NCBI RefSeq assembly: GCF_003027925.1
Contig: NZ_PYPS01000006.1
Coordinates: forward strand, 150,183-214,182
Length of the DNA stretch: 64,000 bases
Direction: 5' to 3'
From: Micromonospora sp. RP3T
Lineage (GTDB): Bacteria; Actinomycetota; Actinomycetes; Mycobacteriales; Micromonosporaceae
Below the pieces are notes generated by a model, which did no database searches, was not told the DNA's origin, and worked only from the letters and a program-made list of their open reading frames with translations. The position numbers were made by a program, and so were the translations under genes. Below, in pieces: positions 57,917 through 64,000 of the stretch. Position 1 is the stretch's first letter. Every line of letters starts with the position of its first letter.

Positions 57917-58380
57917 CGGGGCCGACGCTGGTGCTGGTGCTGGCGGTCGGGGTGCTCGTCGCCACCGGCGTCACGCTGCTGCTGGAACGCAGCCTGACCC
58001 GGATCCTGCTCGGCGTCATCCTGCTCGGCAACGGGGTGAACCTGCTCATCCTGCTCGGCGGGCGGTCCGGCGCCGCCCCGCTGGTCGGCACCGCGCCGAC
58101 CGGCGACATGAGCGACGCCCTGCCGCAGGCCATGGTGCTCACCGCCGTGGTGATCACGTTCGGGCTGACCGCGTTCCTGCTCGCGGTGGCCTACCGGAGC
58201 TGGTACACCAGCGGCGACGACGAGGTGCAGGACGACCTGGAGGACCGGCAGACCGTCCGGCTGGCCGAACGCAACGAGGTGGCCACCGCGGACCTCGGCG
58301 GCGACGGCCCGGACGGCGACCCGGAACAGGTCGACCCGGAGCCGGCCCGCCGCCGGCTCCGCCGAAACGAGGAATCGTGA
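57913..58380 (+). CDS. mrpC: Na+/H+ antiporter subunit MrpC
   Basis: A 155-aa NuoK-like subunit with three transmembrane helices: LVLVLAVGVLVATGVTLLLE, RILLGVILLGNGVNLLILLG and MVLTAVVITFGLTAFLLAVA. DALPQAMVLTAVVITFG is the MrpC signature, with the ALVLTAIVI-type motif. The C-terminal ~45 residues form a polar acidic tail (GDDEVQDDLEDRQTV) longer than in the minimal family. GTG 57913 overlaps the mrpA stop by 4 nt. The stop overlaps the start of a repeat-encoded mini-ORF by GTGA (58377-58380). Confidence 0.92.
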   Translation: MTGPTLVLVLAVGVLVATGVTLLLERSLTRILLGVILLGNGVNLLILLGGRSGAAPLVGTAPTGDMSDALPQAMVLTAVVITFGLTAFLLAVAYRSWYTSGDDEVQDDLEDRQTVRLAERNEVATADLGGDGPDGDPEQVDPEPARRRLRRNEES

Positions 58381-58435
58381 GCGCGAGGAGTGAGCCGGGT
58401 TTGCGAGCCCCGCAGTCGCGAAGGAAGGCGGCACC
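58377..58435 (+). repeat. Single 59-bp copy of the coupling repeat between mrpC and mrpD
   Basis: GTGAGCGCGAGGAGTGAGCC followed by GGGTTTGCGAGCCCCGCAGT and CGCGAAGGAAGGCGGCACC. It matches the 62-bp repeats at 60812-60997 nearly base for base over the first 50 positions and differs in the last ten. It begins in the mrpC stop and ends at the mrpD ATG, and it brings GGAAGG as ribosome binding site for mrpD. Confidence 0.9.
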
Positions 58436-58439
58436 ATGA
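58377..58439 (+). CDS. 20-codon repeat-encoded mini-ORF coupling mrpC to mrpD
   Basis: It starts at the GTG that overlaps the mrpC stop (GTGA) and ends with TGA overlapping the mrpD start (ATGA). The peptide would be VSARSEPGLRAPQSRRKAAP, basic and Pro-rich, with no recognised function. Its probable role is to let terminating ribosomes reinitiate and reach mrpD. There is no proof that the peptide itself matters. Confidence 0.4.
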   Translation: MSARSEPGLRAPQSRRKAAP

Positions 58440-59941
58440 GTGGGCTGGTGCCGCTGCCGGTGGTGGTGCCGCTGCTCGGCGCGGCGCTCACCCTGATGCT
58501 GACCGGCCGGCCCCGGTTGCAACGCTCGATCAGCGTGCTCTGCCTGGCCGGTGTACTGCTGGTCGCGGTGGTGCTGCTGGTCCAGGCGTACCGGTACGGG
58601 CCGGTGGTGGTGCGCGTCGGCGGCTGGCCGGCGCCGGTCGGCATCGTGCTGGTCGCCGACCAGTTGGCGGCGCTCATGGTGGTGGTCTCCTCGGCGGTCA
58701 CGCTCTGCGTGCTGCTCTACTCGATCGGCCAGGGCCGGGCGGAGACCGGCGAGACCGCGCCGGTGAGCATCTTCCACCCCACCTACCTGGTGCTCACCGC
58801 CGGGGTGACGAACGCGTTCCTGGCCGGGGACCTGTTCAACCTGTTCGTCGGCTTCGAGATCCTGCTGGCCGCGAGCTTCGTGCTGATCACACTGGGCGGC
58901 ACCGAGGTGCGGTTGCGCACCGGCTCGACGTACGTGGTGGTCAGCATCCTGTCGTCGCTGCTCTTCCTGTCCGCCGTCGGGCTGGTGTACGCGGCCACCG
59001 GCACGTTGAACATGGCGCAGCTCGCCGGCCGGCTGGACGCGCTGCCCGCCGGCGTACGCCTGGCGTTGCAGCTCATGCTGCTGCTCGCATTCGGCATCAA
59101 GGCGGCGGTCTTCCCGGTCTCCGCCTGGCTGCCGGACAGCTACCCGACCGCGCCCGCGCCGGTGACCGCGGTCTTCGCCGGGCTGCTGACCAAGGTCGGC
59201 GTGTACGCGATCATCCGCACCGAGACGCTGCTCTTCCCCGGCGGCCAGGTCGACGGGCTGCTGATGGTGGTGGCCGGGCTGACCATGGTGGTGGGCGTCC
59301 TGGGCGCGGTGGCGCAGTCGGACATGAAGCGGCTCTTCTCCTTCACGCTGGTCAGCCACATCGGTTACATGATCTTCGGGGTGGCGTTGAGCAGCGTCGC
59401 CGGCCTGTCCGGCGCGATCTTCTACGTGGTGCACCACATCACCGTCCAGACAACGCTCTTCCTGGTCGCCGGCCTGGTCGAGGAACGCGCCGGCAGCACC
59501 GACCTGCGTCGGCTCGGCGGGCTGGCGCGGGTCACCCCGGTGGTCGCGGTGCTCTTCTTCGTGCCGGCGATGAACCTGGCCGGCATCCCACCGTTCTCCG
59601 GCTTCCTCGGCAAGCTCGGCCTGCTCCAGGCCGGCGTGGCGGCCGGCGGCGCGCTGCCCGCCGTGCTGGTCGGCGCCGGCACGCTGACCAGCCTGCTGAC
59701 GCTCTACGTGGCGTCCCGGGTGTGGAACATCGCGTTCTGGCGGGCGCCGCGGCTGGCCACCACCACGCCGGTCACCCGGCTGCCCGGTCTGATGGTCGGC
59801 GCCACCGCCGCGCTCGTCGCGCTCGGCGTGCTGCTCACGCTGGTGGCCGGCCCACTGTTCCAGGTCACCGCGGACGCCGCCGCCGACCTGCGCCAACGCA
59901 CCCCGTACGTGCGGGCCGTGCTGCCCCGGGACGTGCCGTGA
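58436..59941 (+). CDS. mrpD: Na+/H+ antiporter subunit MrpD
   Basis: A 501-aa NuoM/N-like subunit with about fourteen transmembrane helices. ADQLAALMVVVSSAVTLCVL, AGDLFNLFVGFEILLAASFV (with the conserved Glu), AFGIKAAVFPVSAWLPDSYP with TAPAPVTAVFAGLLTKVGVY (conserved Lys) and DMKRLFSFTLVSHIGYMIFG define the proton-pumping half-channels. FVPAMNLAGIPPFSGFLGKL is the usual C-terminal block. ATG 58436 overlaps the mini-ORF stop by ATGA and is preceded by GGAAGG supplied by the repeat. The stop overlaps mrpE by GTGA. Confidence 0.94.
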   Translation: MSGLVPLPVVVPLLGAALTLMLTGRPRLQRSISVLCLAGVLLVAVVLLVQAYRYGPVVVRVGGWPAPVGIVLVADQLAALMVVVSSAVTLCVLLYSIGQGRAETGETAPVSIFHPTYLVLTAGVTNAFLAGDLFNLFVGFEILLAASFVLITLGGTEVRLRTGSTYVVVSILSSLLFLSAVGLVYAATGTLNMAQLAGRLDALPAGVRLALQLMLLLAFGIKAAVFPVSAWLPDSYPTAPAPVTAVFAGLLTKVGVYAIIRTETLLFPGGQVDGLLMVVAGLTMVVGVLGAVAQSDMKRLFSFTLVSHIGYMIFGVALSSVAGLSGAIFYVVHHITVQTTLFLVAGLVEERAGSTDLRRLGGLARVTPVVAVLFFVPAMNLAGIPPFSGFLGKLGLLQAGVAAGGALPAVLVGAGTLTSLLTLYVASRVWNIAFWRAPRLATTTPVTRLPGLMVGATAALVALGVLLTLVAGPLFQVTADAAADLRQRTPYVRAVLPRDVP

Positions 59942-60555
59942 CCACCGACCCGGGCCCGGACCGGAACGGTGCGGCGCCGGGCGGCGACCCGCCGACGGTG
60001 GGTCGCGGCGGGCGGCGGCGCGACCAGGCCGTGGCGCTCGGCTGGCTGGTCGTCGTCTGGCTGCTGCTCTGGGGCGACGTCTCCTGGGTCAACCTGCTCA
60101 CCGGCCTGGCGATCGGCGCGGCGGTGCTGTTCTTCTTCCCGCTGCCGCCGGTCACCTTCGGTGGGCGGCTGCGACCGGGGCCGCTGCTGGTGCTCGCCGG
60201 CACGTTCGTCGGGGAGCTGGTCAGCGCCAGCGTGCACGTCGCCGCCGTCGCGTTGCGCCCCGGCTACCGGCCGCGCGGCGCGATCATCGCGGTGCCGCTG
60301 CGGGTCCGCACCGACCTCAACCTGGCGCTCACCGCCGAGGTGATCTCGCTGGTGCCGGGCACCCTGATCCTCGACATCGACCGCACGCGCGGGGTGCTCT
60401 ACGTGCACGTGCTCGACGTGCGCGGTCCCGAGGACCTGACCGGCAGCCGCGACCGCGTGCTCGCCGTCGAACGGCGCATCGTGCGCGCCGTCGGCTCGCC
60501 CACCGAGGTACGCCAGCTCGACACCGAACCCGTCGAACGGAGGAACCACCCGTGA
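59938..60555 (+). CDS. mrpE: Na+/H+ antiporter subunit MrpE
   Basis: A 205-aa subunit. After a ~30-residue polar N-terminus it has LGWLVVVWLLLWGDVSWVNL, LTGLAIGAAVLFFFPLP and a third hydrophobic segment LLVLAGTFVGELVSASVHVA. The cytoplasmic domain has PRGAIIAVPLRVRTDLNLAL, TAEVISLVPGTLILDIDRTR and GVLYVHVLDV, the full MrpE signature. GTG 59938 overlaps the mrpD stop; a longer in-frame reading upstream would run through mrpD and is not coding. The stop overlaps mrpF by GTGA. Confidence 0.92.
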   Translation: MTTDPGPDRNGAAPGGDPPTVGRGGRRRDQAVALGWLVVVWLLLWGDVSWVNLLTGLAIGAAVLFFFPLPPVTFGGRLRPGPLLVLAGTFVGELVSASVHVAAVALRPGYRPRGAIIAVPLRVRTDLNLALTAEVISLVPGTLILDIDRTRGVLYVHVLDVRGPEDLTGSRDRVLAVERRIVRAVGSPTEVRQLDTEPVERRNHP

Positions 60556-60815
60556 CCGTCCTGCTCGCCGTCGCGCTGACCGTGCTGCTCTCGGCCACCG
60601 CGCTGCTCGCCCTGACCCGGATCTACCGTGGCCCGTCCCTGCTCGACCGCATCGTCGGCGCCGACCTGCTGCTCGCCGCCATGCTCGGCGCGGTGGGGGC
60701 GGAGGCGGCGGTGAACCGGCACGCCACCACGCTGCCCGTGCTGGTGGTGCTCTCCCTGCTCGGCTTCGTGGGCTCGGTCTCCCTGGTCCGCTTCGCCGTC
60801 CGGGCCGAATCGTGA
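60552..60815 (+). CDS. mrpF: Na+/H+ antiporter subunit MrpF
   Basis: An 87-aa protein with three transmembrane helices: TVLLAVALTVLLSATALLAL, RIYRGPSLLDRIVGADLLLA (with the conserved Pro and Asp of the MrpF ion path) and LPVLVVLSLLGFVGSVSLVR. Normal family length. GTG 60552 overlaps the mrpE stop, and GGAGG lies 6-10 nt upstream. The stop TGA (60813-60815) overlaps the first tandem mini-ORF by GTGA. Confidence 0.92.
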   Translation: MTVLLAVALTVLLSATALLALTRIYRGPSLLDRIVGADLLLAAMLGAVGAEAAVNRHATTLPVLVVLSLLGFVGSVSLVRFAVRAES

Positions 60816-60877
60816 GCGCGAGGAGTGAGCCGGGGTTGCGGGCCCCGCAGTCGCGAACGGAAGGCGGCTCAGCGTGA
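60812..60877 (+). CDS. Mini-ORF 1 of the tandem repeat (21 codons)
   Basis: GTG overlaps the mrpF stop (GTGA) and TGA overlaps the next unit's GTG. Peptide: VSARSEPGLRAPQSR followed by TEGGSA. No known function; probably a reinitiation relay. Confidence 0.4.
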   Translation: MSARSEPGLRAPQSRTEGGSA

Positions 60878-60939
60878 GCGCGAGGAGTGAGCCGGGGTTG
60901 CGGGCCCCGCAGTCGCGAACGGAAGGCGGCTCAGCGTGA
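60874..60939 (+). CDS. Mini-ORF 2 of the tandem repeat (21 codons)
   Basis: Identical peptide to mini-ORF 1, again with GTGA overlaps at both ends. Because the unit is 62 bp, it lies in a different frame from its neighbours, so ribosomes can pass only by stopping and restarting. Confidence 0.4.
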   Translation: MSARSEPGLRAPQSRTEGGSA

Positions 60940-61001
60940 GCGCGAGGAGTGAGCCGGGGTTGCGAGCCCCGCAGTCGCGAACGGAAGGCGGCTCAGCGTG
61001 A
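60936..61001 (+). CDS. Mini-ORF 3 of the tandem repeat (21 codons)
   Basis: Same peptide as the others; the single base difference from units 1 and 2 is synonymous (CGG to CGA, both Arg). Its TGA (60999-61001) overlaps the mrpG start GTG 60998. Confidence 0.4.
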   Translation: MSARSEPGLRAPQSRTEGGSA

Positions 61002-61336
61002 CGGTCGTGACGGTCGTGGCGGACTGGGCCGGGGGGATCCTGCTGCTGGGCGGCGCGCTGCTGAGCCTGGTCGCCGGCATCGGGCTGGTGCGCTTCCCGG
61101 ACACGCTGGACCGGATGCATGCCGCCACGAAACCACAGGTGCTCGGCGTGCTGCTGTTGCTGGGCGGGCTGGCGTTGCGGCTGCGTACCGGCTCGGACCT
61201 GGGCATGCTGGCGTTGGTGGCGATCTTCCAGCTCTCCACCGCGCCGGTCGCCGCGCAGATGATCGGGCGGGCCGCCTACCGGTCCGGGCGGGTCGACCGG
61301 TCGCTGCTCGACGTCGACGAGCTGGCCGGACACTGA
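60998..61336 (+). CDS. mrpG: Na+/H+ antiporter subunit MrpG
   Basis: A 112-aa subunit with three transmembrane helices: DWAGGILLLGGALLSLVAGI, VLGVLLLLGGLALRLRTGSD and LGMLALVAIFQLSTAPVAAQ. GLVRFPDTLDRMHAATKPQV is the MrpG/PhaG hallmark. It ends the operon. GTG 60998 is in a 4-nt overlap with the last mini-ORF and uses GGAAGG carried by the repeat. No strong terminator follows; the next 70 bp lead to the leader ORF at 61407. Confidence 0.92.
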   Translation: MTVVTVVADWAGGILLLGGALLSLVAGIGLVRFPDTLDRMHAATKPQVLGVLLLLGGLALRLRTGSDLGMLALVAIFQLSTAPVAAQMIGRAAYRSGRVDRSLLDVDELAGH

Positions 61337-61393
61337 GAACCGGACGTGGGGGAGGCTTTTCGGCACCTTCAGCGAGCATCCAGCGGGCACCGA

Positions 61394-61399
61394 TAAAAT
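61394..61399 (+). promoter_or_regulatory. -10 TAAAAT for the leader ORF
   Basis: TAAAAT is the closest match to the consensus -10 in the window and ends 7 nt before ATG 61407, so the transcript probably starts at or next to that ATG. No convincing -35 is visible. Confidence 0.55.
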
Positions 61400-61406
61400 G
61401 GGCGGC

Positions 61407-61508
61407 ATGATCGACTCTCCTGCCCCGGAGGGCAGCAGTAGCCGGCCGGGTCGTACCCGGCATCTTCCCTCCCCGACGACCCCGGGAGCCCTGAACCTCC
61501 CGTGTTGA
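61407..61508 (+). CDS. 33-codon proline-rich leader ORF overlapping the CNNM gene
   Basis: ATG 61407 lies 7 nt after TAAAAT and there is no Shine-Dalgarno sequence, so it is probably leaderless. The peptide begins MIDSPAPEGSSSRPGRTRHL and continues PSPTTPGALNLPC, with seven prolines and two acidic residues in its first eight positions. The TGA (61506-61508) lies 2-7 bases inside the CNNM coding region, whose GTG is at 61502, in a different frame. The CNNM start has no close ribosome binding site (nearest GGGAG 13 nt away), so its translation may depend on this ORF. Acidic/proline-rich leaders that destabilise ribosomes at low Mg2+ are known for mgtA; this is proposed by analogy. Confidence 0.55.
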   Translation: MIDSPAPEGSSSRPGRTRHLPSPTTPGALNLPC

Positions 61509-62860
61509 TCCTCGTCGGTCTCCTTCTCATCACCGTGCTCACCGCCGCCACCGGTTACTTCGTGGCGCAGGAGTTCGGTTACGTCGCCGTGGACCGCGGC
61601 AAGCTCAAGCAACTCGCCGACGGTGGCGACCGCGCCGCCGCCCGCGCCCTGGAGGTGACCGGGCGGCTCTCGTTCATGCTCTCCGGCGCCCAGCTCGGCA
61701 TCACCGTGACCGCCCTGCTGGTCGGTTACGTCGCCGAGCCGTACCTGGGCGCCGGGCTGGCCGGCCTGCTCGGCGTGGCCGGCGTGTCCGGCGCGGTGGC
61801 GCTGCCGCTGTCGGTGGCGCTGGCCCTGGTCATCGCCACCGTGGTGCAGATGGTCCTGGGCGAGCTGGCCCCGAAGAACCTGGCCATCGCCCGGGCCGTG
61901 CCGCTGGCCCGGGCGCTGTCCCGGTCCACCCTGATCTACCTGCGGATCGCCGGTCCGCTGATCACGCTCTTCGACCGGGCCGCCGTGCGGCTGCTCCGCC
62001 GGGTCGGCATCGAGCCGATCGAGGAGCTGCCCAGCGGCGCCACCCCGGCCGACCTGGAACAGATCATCGCCGAGTCCCGCGAGGAAGGACACCTCGACGC
62101 GGAGATGTCCGACCTGCTGGACCGGGGGCTCGACTTCCGGGGGCTGACCGCCGGCGAGGCCATGGTGCCCCGGGTCGACGTGCACACCGTCCGGGCCGAC
62201 GAGCCGGTCAGCCGGATCGTCGAGATGCTCGACACCGGCCACTCCCGGTTCCCGGTGCGCGGCGCCGAGGGCGTCGACGACCTGATCGGCGTGGTCGGCA
62301 TCGCCGACGTGCTGGGCGTGCCGCCGGCCGAGCGGGCGCGTACCCGGATCGACGCGGTGGCCGTACCCCCGCTGCTGGTGCCGGAGACGCTGCCGCTGCC
62401 GACGGTGCTGGACCGGCTCCGGTCCGGGCACCGGCAGTTGGCCTGCGTGGTCGACGAGTACGGCGGGTTCGCCGGCGTGATCACGCTGGAGGATCTCGCC
62501 GAGGAGCTGGTCGGGCCGATCCGCGACGAGGACGACCCGCCGGAGCGGGCGCCGGCCCGGCAGGACGACGGTTCCTGGGTGGTGCCGGCCCGCTGGCGGA
62601 TCGACGAGGTCGCCGACAGCACCGGCATCGAACTGCCCGAGGCGCCGGAGTACGACACGCTCTCCGGCCTGGTGATGCGGGAGCTGGGTCGGGTGCCCGA
62701 GGTCGGCGACCGGCTGGAGATCGCGCTCGCCGGTGACGGTGACGAACCGCCGCCGTCCGGGCCCCGGGTGCTGGTCGAGGTGCTGGCCGTGGACCGGCAC
62801 GTCGCCGACTCGGTCCGGCTCCGGACGACCGCCGGCGTGGCCGGGGAGGGTGCGGCATGA
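61502..62860 (+). CDS. CNNM/CorC-family (hemolysin-like) membrane protein
   Basis: A 452-aa protein. The DUF21/CNNM transmembrane domain covers about residues 1-190 (LILVGLLLITVLTAATGYFV then AQEFGYVAVDRGKLKQLADG; SFMLSGAQLGITVTALLVGY; QMVLGELAPKNLAIARAVPL, whose G-E-L-x-P-K motif is a hallmark). A CBS pair (ADEPVSRIVEMLDTGHSRFP, RQLACVVDEYGGFAGVITLE) and a C-terminal CorC/HlyC domain (WVVPARWRIDEVADSTGIEL) follow. Family members mediate Mg2+ (or Na+-coupled Mg2+) efflux and resistance. GTG 61502 overlaps the leader ORF by 7 nt. It is followed by a shorter paralogue through an ATGA overlap. Confidence 0.88.
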   Translation: MLILVGLLLITVLTAATGYFVAQEFGYVAVDRGKLKQLADGGDRAAARALEVTGRLSFMLSGAQLGITVTALLVGYVAEPYLGAGLAGLLGVAGVSGAVALPLSVALALVIATVVQMVLGELAPKNLAIARAVPLARALSRSTLIYLRIAGPLITLFDRAAVRLLRRVGIEPIEELPSGATPADLEQIIAESREEGHLDAEMSDLLDRGLDFRGLTAGEAMVPRVDVHTVRADEPVSRIVEMLDTGHSRFPVRGAEGVDDLIGVVGIADVLGVPPAERARTRIDAVAVPPLLVPETLPLPTVLDRLRSGHRQLACVVDEYGGFAGVITLEDLAEELVGPIRDEDDPPERAPARQDDGSWVVPARWRIDEVADSTGIELPEAPEYDTLSGLVMRELGRVPEVGDRLEIALAGDGDEPPPSGPRVLVEVLAVDRHVADSVRLRTTAGVAGEGAA

Positions 62861-63921
62861 GCCCCGGGTTCGCGTTGATCTTCTCCGTGGTGCTGCTGGC
62901 GCTCAACGGATTCTTCGTGGCGGCCGAGTTCGCGCTGGTGGCCTCGAAGCGCTACCGGCTGGAGCAGTCGGCGGCCGGTGGCGGCCGGGCGGCCCGCGCG
63001 GCGCTCGACGGCGTCCGCGAGCTGAGCCTGATGCTGGCCGGCGCGCAGCTCGGCATCACGCTGTGCACGCTGGGCCTCGGCGCGCTGGCCGAGCCGGCCA
63101 TCGAGCACCTGCTCAGCCCGCTGCTGCACGCGGTGGGCCTGCCCGACGCGGCGAGCCACGTGGTGGCGCTCGTGTTCGCGCTGGGCCTGGTGACGTTCCT
63201 GCACCTGGTGGTCGGCGAGATGGCGCCGAAGTCCTGGGCGATCACCGACGCGGAGCGCTCGGCGATGCTGCTGGCGCTGCCGTTCCGGGCGTTCGCCCGG
63301 ATCGCCCGCCCGGTGCTGTCGCTGCTGAACGGGGTGGCCAACGCGATGCTGCGGTTGGTCGGCGTGCAGCAGCAGGACCAGCTCGCCCAGGTGCACGGCC
63401 CGGACGAGCTGCGCATCCTGCTGGAGCAGTCCCGGGAACACGGGCTGCTCGGCGCCGAGCAGCACCAGTTGCTCACCAGCATGCTGGAGTTGCAGGGCAC
63501 CACGGTGGCCCAGGTGATGGAGCCGTTCGACAAGATCGTCACGGTCCGCCGGGACGACACCGCCGAACGGATCGAGCACGTCTCCCGGGACAGCGGCCGG
63601 TCCCGCCTCGCCGTGGTCGACAGCGGTGGCGAGGTCTGCGGCCTGGTGCACGTCCGGGAGGCGGTGCGCGCGGTGACCACCGGCCGGGCGGCTACCGCCG
63701 GGGAACTGATGACGAACGCGTTCACGCTGCCGGCCGAGTCGTCGGTGTCCGAGGCGGTGGCGGCGATGCGGGGCCGGCAGGCCCAGCTCGCGTTGGTCCG
63801 CAACGGTGGTGGCCCGACCCGGCCGATCGGCTTCGTCGCGCTGGAGGACCTCCTGGAGGAGGTCATCGGCGAGTTCGACGACGAGACCGACCCCGTCCCC
63901 AGGGGCCGCCGCCTCCGCTGA
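62857..63921 (+). CDS. CNNM/CorC-family membrane protein, shorter paralogue
   Basis: A 354-aa protein with the same layout but without the CorC/HlyC C-terminal domain: transmembrane DUF21 region (FALIFSVVLLALNGFFVAAE then FALVASKRYRLEQSA; LMLAGAQLGITLCTLGLGAL; LHLVVGEMAPKSWAITDAER) and a CBS pair (IVTVRRDDTAERIEHVSRDS, RLAVVDSGGEVCGLVHVREA). It ends soon after LEDLLEEVIGEFDDETDP. ATG 62857 overlaps the previous stop by ATGA, so the two are coupled and could form a heteromer. Mg2+ or similar cation transport is inferred from the family. Confidence 0.87.
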   Translation: MSPGFALIFSVVLLALNGFFVAAEFALVASKRYRLEQSAAGGGRAARAALDGVRELSLMLAGAQLGITLCTLGLGALAEPAIEHLLSPLLHAVGLPDAASHVVALVFALGLVTFLHLVVGEMAPKSWAITDAERSAMLLALPFRAFARIARPVLSLLNGVANAMLRLVGVQQQDQLAQVHGPDELRILLEQSREHGLLGAEQHQLLTSMLELQGTTVAQVMEPFDKIVTVRRDDTAERIEHVSRDSGRSRLAVVDSGGEVCGLVHVREAVRAVTTGRAATAGELMTNAFTLPAESSVSEAVAAMRGRQAQLALVRNGGGPTRPIGFVALEDLLEEVIGEFDDETDPVPRGRRLR

Positions 63922-63968
63922 CCCCCACCCCCTCCCACCCCGCCCACCCTGGGCGCGGATTCACGGAA

Positions 63969-64000
63969 AGAGTGGCTATCCGGCCTCGGATAGCCACTCT
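63969..64000. terminator. Perfect hairpin at the window edge
   Basis: AGAGTGGCTATCCG (63969-63982) pairs perfectly with CGGATAGCCACTCT (63987-64000) around GCCT. The preceding GGATTCACGGAA may pair with sequence beyond the window, which would make a much longer palindrome. It lies 47 bp after the second CNNM gene stop. Confidence 0.8.

Larger units (their letters stand above)
60812..60997 (+). repeat. Three tandem 62-bp coupling repeats between mrpF and mrpG
   Basis: Units start at GTG 60812, 60874 and 60936, and mrpG starts at GTG 60998, so the period is exactly 62 bp. Units 1 and 2 are identical; unit 3 differs only at one position (TTGCGAGC for TTGCGGGC). Each unit reads GTGAGCGCGAGGAGTGAGCC, then GGGGTTGCGGGCCCCGCAGT, then CGCGAACGGAAGGCGGCTCA and GC. 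Each contains the inner palindrome GCGGGCCCCGC and ends with a GGAAGG ribosome binding site for the next start. The mrpC-mrpD copy (58377) has the same core. Confidence 0.95.

Noticed and set aside
58390..59937. In-frame upstream extension of mrpE through mrpD
   Set aside because: Overlaps conserved mrpD in another frame; the GTG in the 4-nt overlap gives a normal MrpE.

Overview
The window is a very GC-rich (about 70-75%), gene-dense actinobacterial chromosome segment. Gene content and order (nrnA - MATE - truB - ribF - rpsO - pnp - M16 peptidase - dapB, then thyX - dapA - rnj - ftsK - rimO - pgsA - cinA - clgR - pspA - pspM) fit the family Micromonosporaceae, most probably Micromonospora or a close relative. 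No tRNA, rRNA, CRISPR array, prophage, insertion sequence or biosynthetic gene cluster was seen. This is core chromosome with small accessory insertions.

Layout. 1-4.4 kb: end of a DHH phosphoesterase gene, a secreted lysozyme-like protein, two small membrane proteins, a 32-aa ORF, a P-loop kinase-like protein and a MATE exporter. 4.4-14.4 kb: translation and RNA metabolism (truB, ribF, rpsO, pnp), an M16 peptidase, dapB, an AraC-DinB fusion and an acetyltransferase. 14.4-21 kb: an alpha-glucan locus, with a glycogen-debranching-type enzyme divergent from lacI and a malEFG-like ABC importer without its own ATPase. 21-27.3 kb: acetyltransferases, a GT87 glycosyltransferase, a YcaQ DNA glycosylase, DUF2752, thyX and dapA. 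27.3-42.5 kb: RNase J, a streptogrisin-like protease, two YbjN paralogues, ftsK, a Gdx-type SMR exporter, an ornithine-cyclodeaminase homologue, rimO, pgsA, cinA and the envelope-stress set clgR-pspA-pspM. 42.5-54.5 kb: a multicopper-oxidase-fold protein with three FN3 domains but ruined copper sites, nei2, a secreted protein, a SAM hydrolase and the helicase lhr. 54.6-61.3 kb: a small hypothetical gene and the Na+/H+ antiporter operon mrpA(B)CDEFG. 61.4-63.9 kb: two CNNM/CorC-type membrane proteins preceded by a proline-rich leader ORF.

Points that stand out. (1) The mrp operon is one unbroken chain of 4-nt stop/start overlaps. Where two genes would be apart, the gap is filled by a 62-bp repeat (three tandem copies) or a 59-bp variant, each of which is itself a 20-21 codon ORF overlapping its neighbours by GTGA or ATGA. 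(2) A 33-codon ORF with no apparent leader and an acidic, proline-rich start overlaps the start of the first CNNM gene, a design like that of Mg2+-sensing leader peptides. (3) The multicopper oxidase homologue keeps the fold signatures but has lost the Cys and most His ligands. (4) A 30-codon block of AT-ending, rare codons lies exactly over the Walker A motif of ftsK. (5) About fifteen genes have a -10-like hexamer ending 6-8 nt before the start codon, so leaderless transcription looks common here, and this settles several starts. (6) Several families of large palindromes sit between convergent genes or between operon genes; one lies between the malE-like and malF-like genes.
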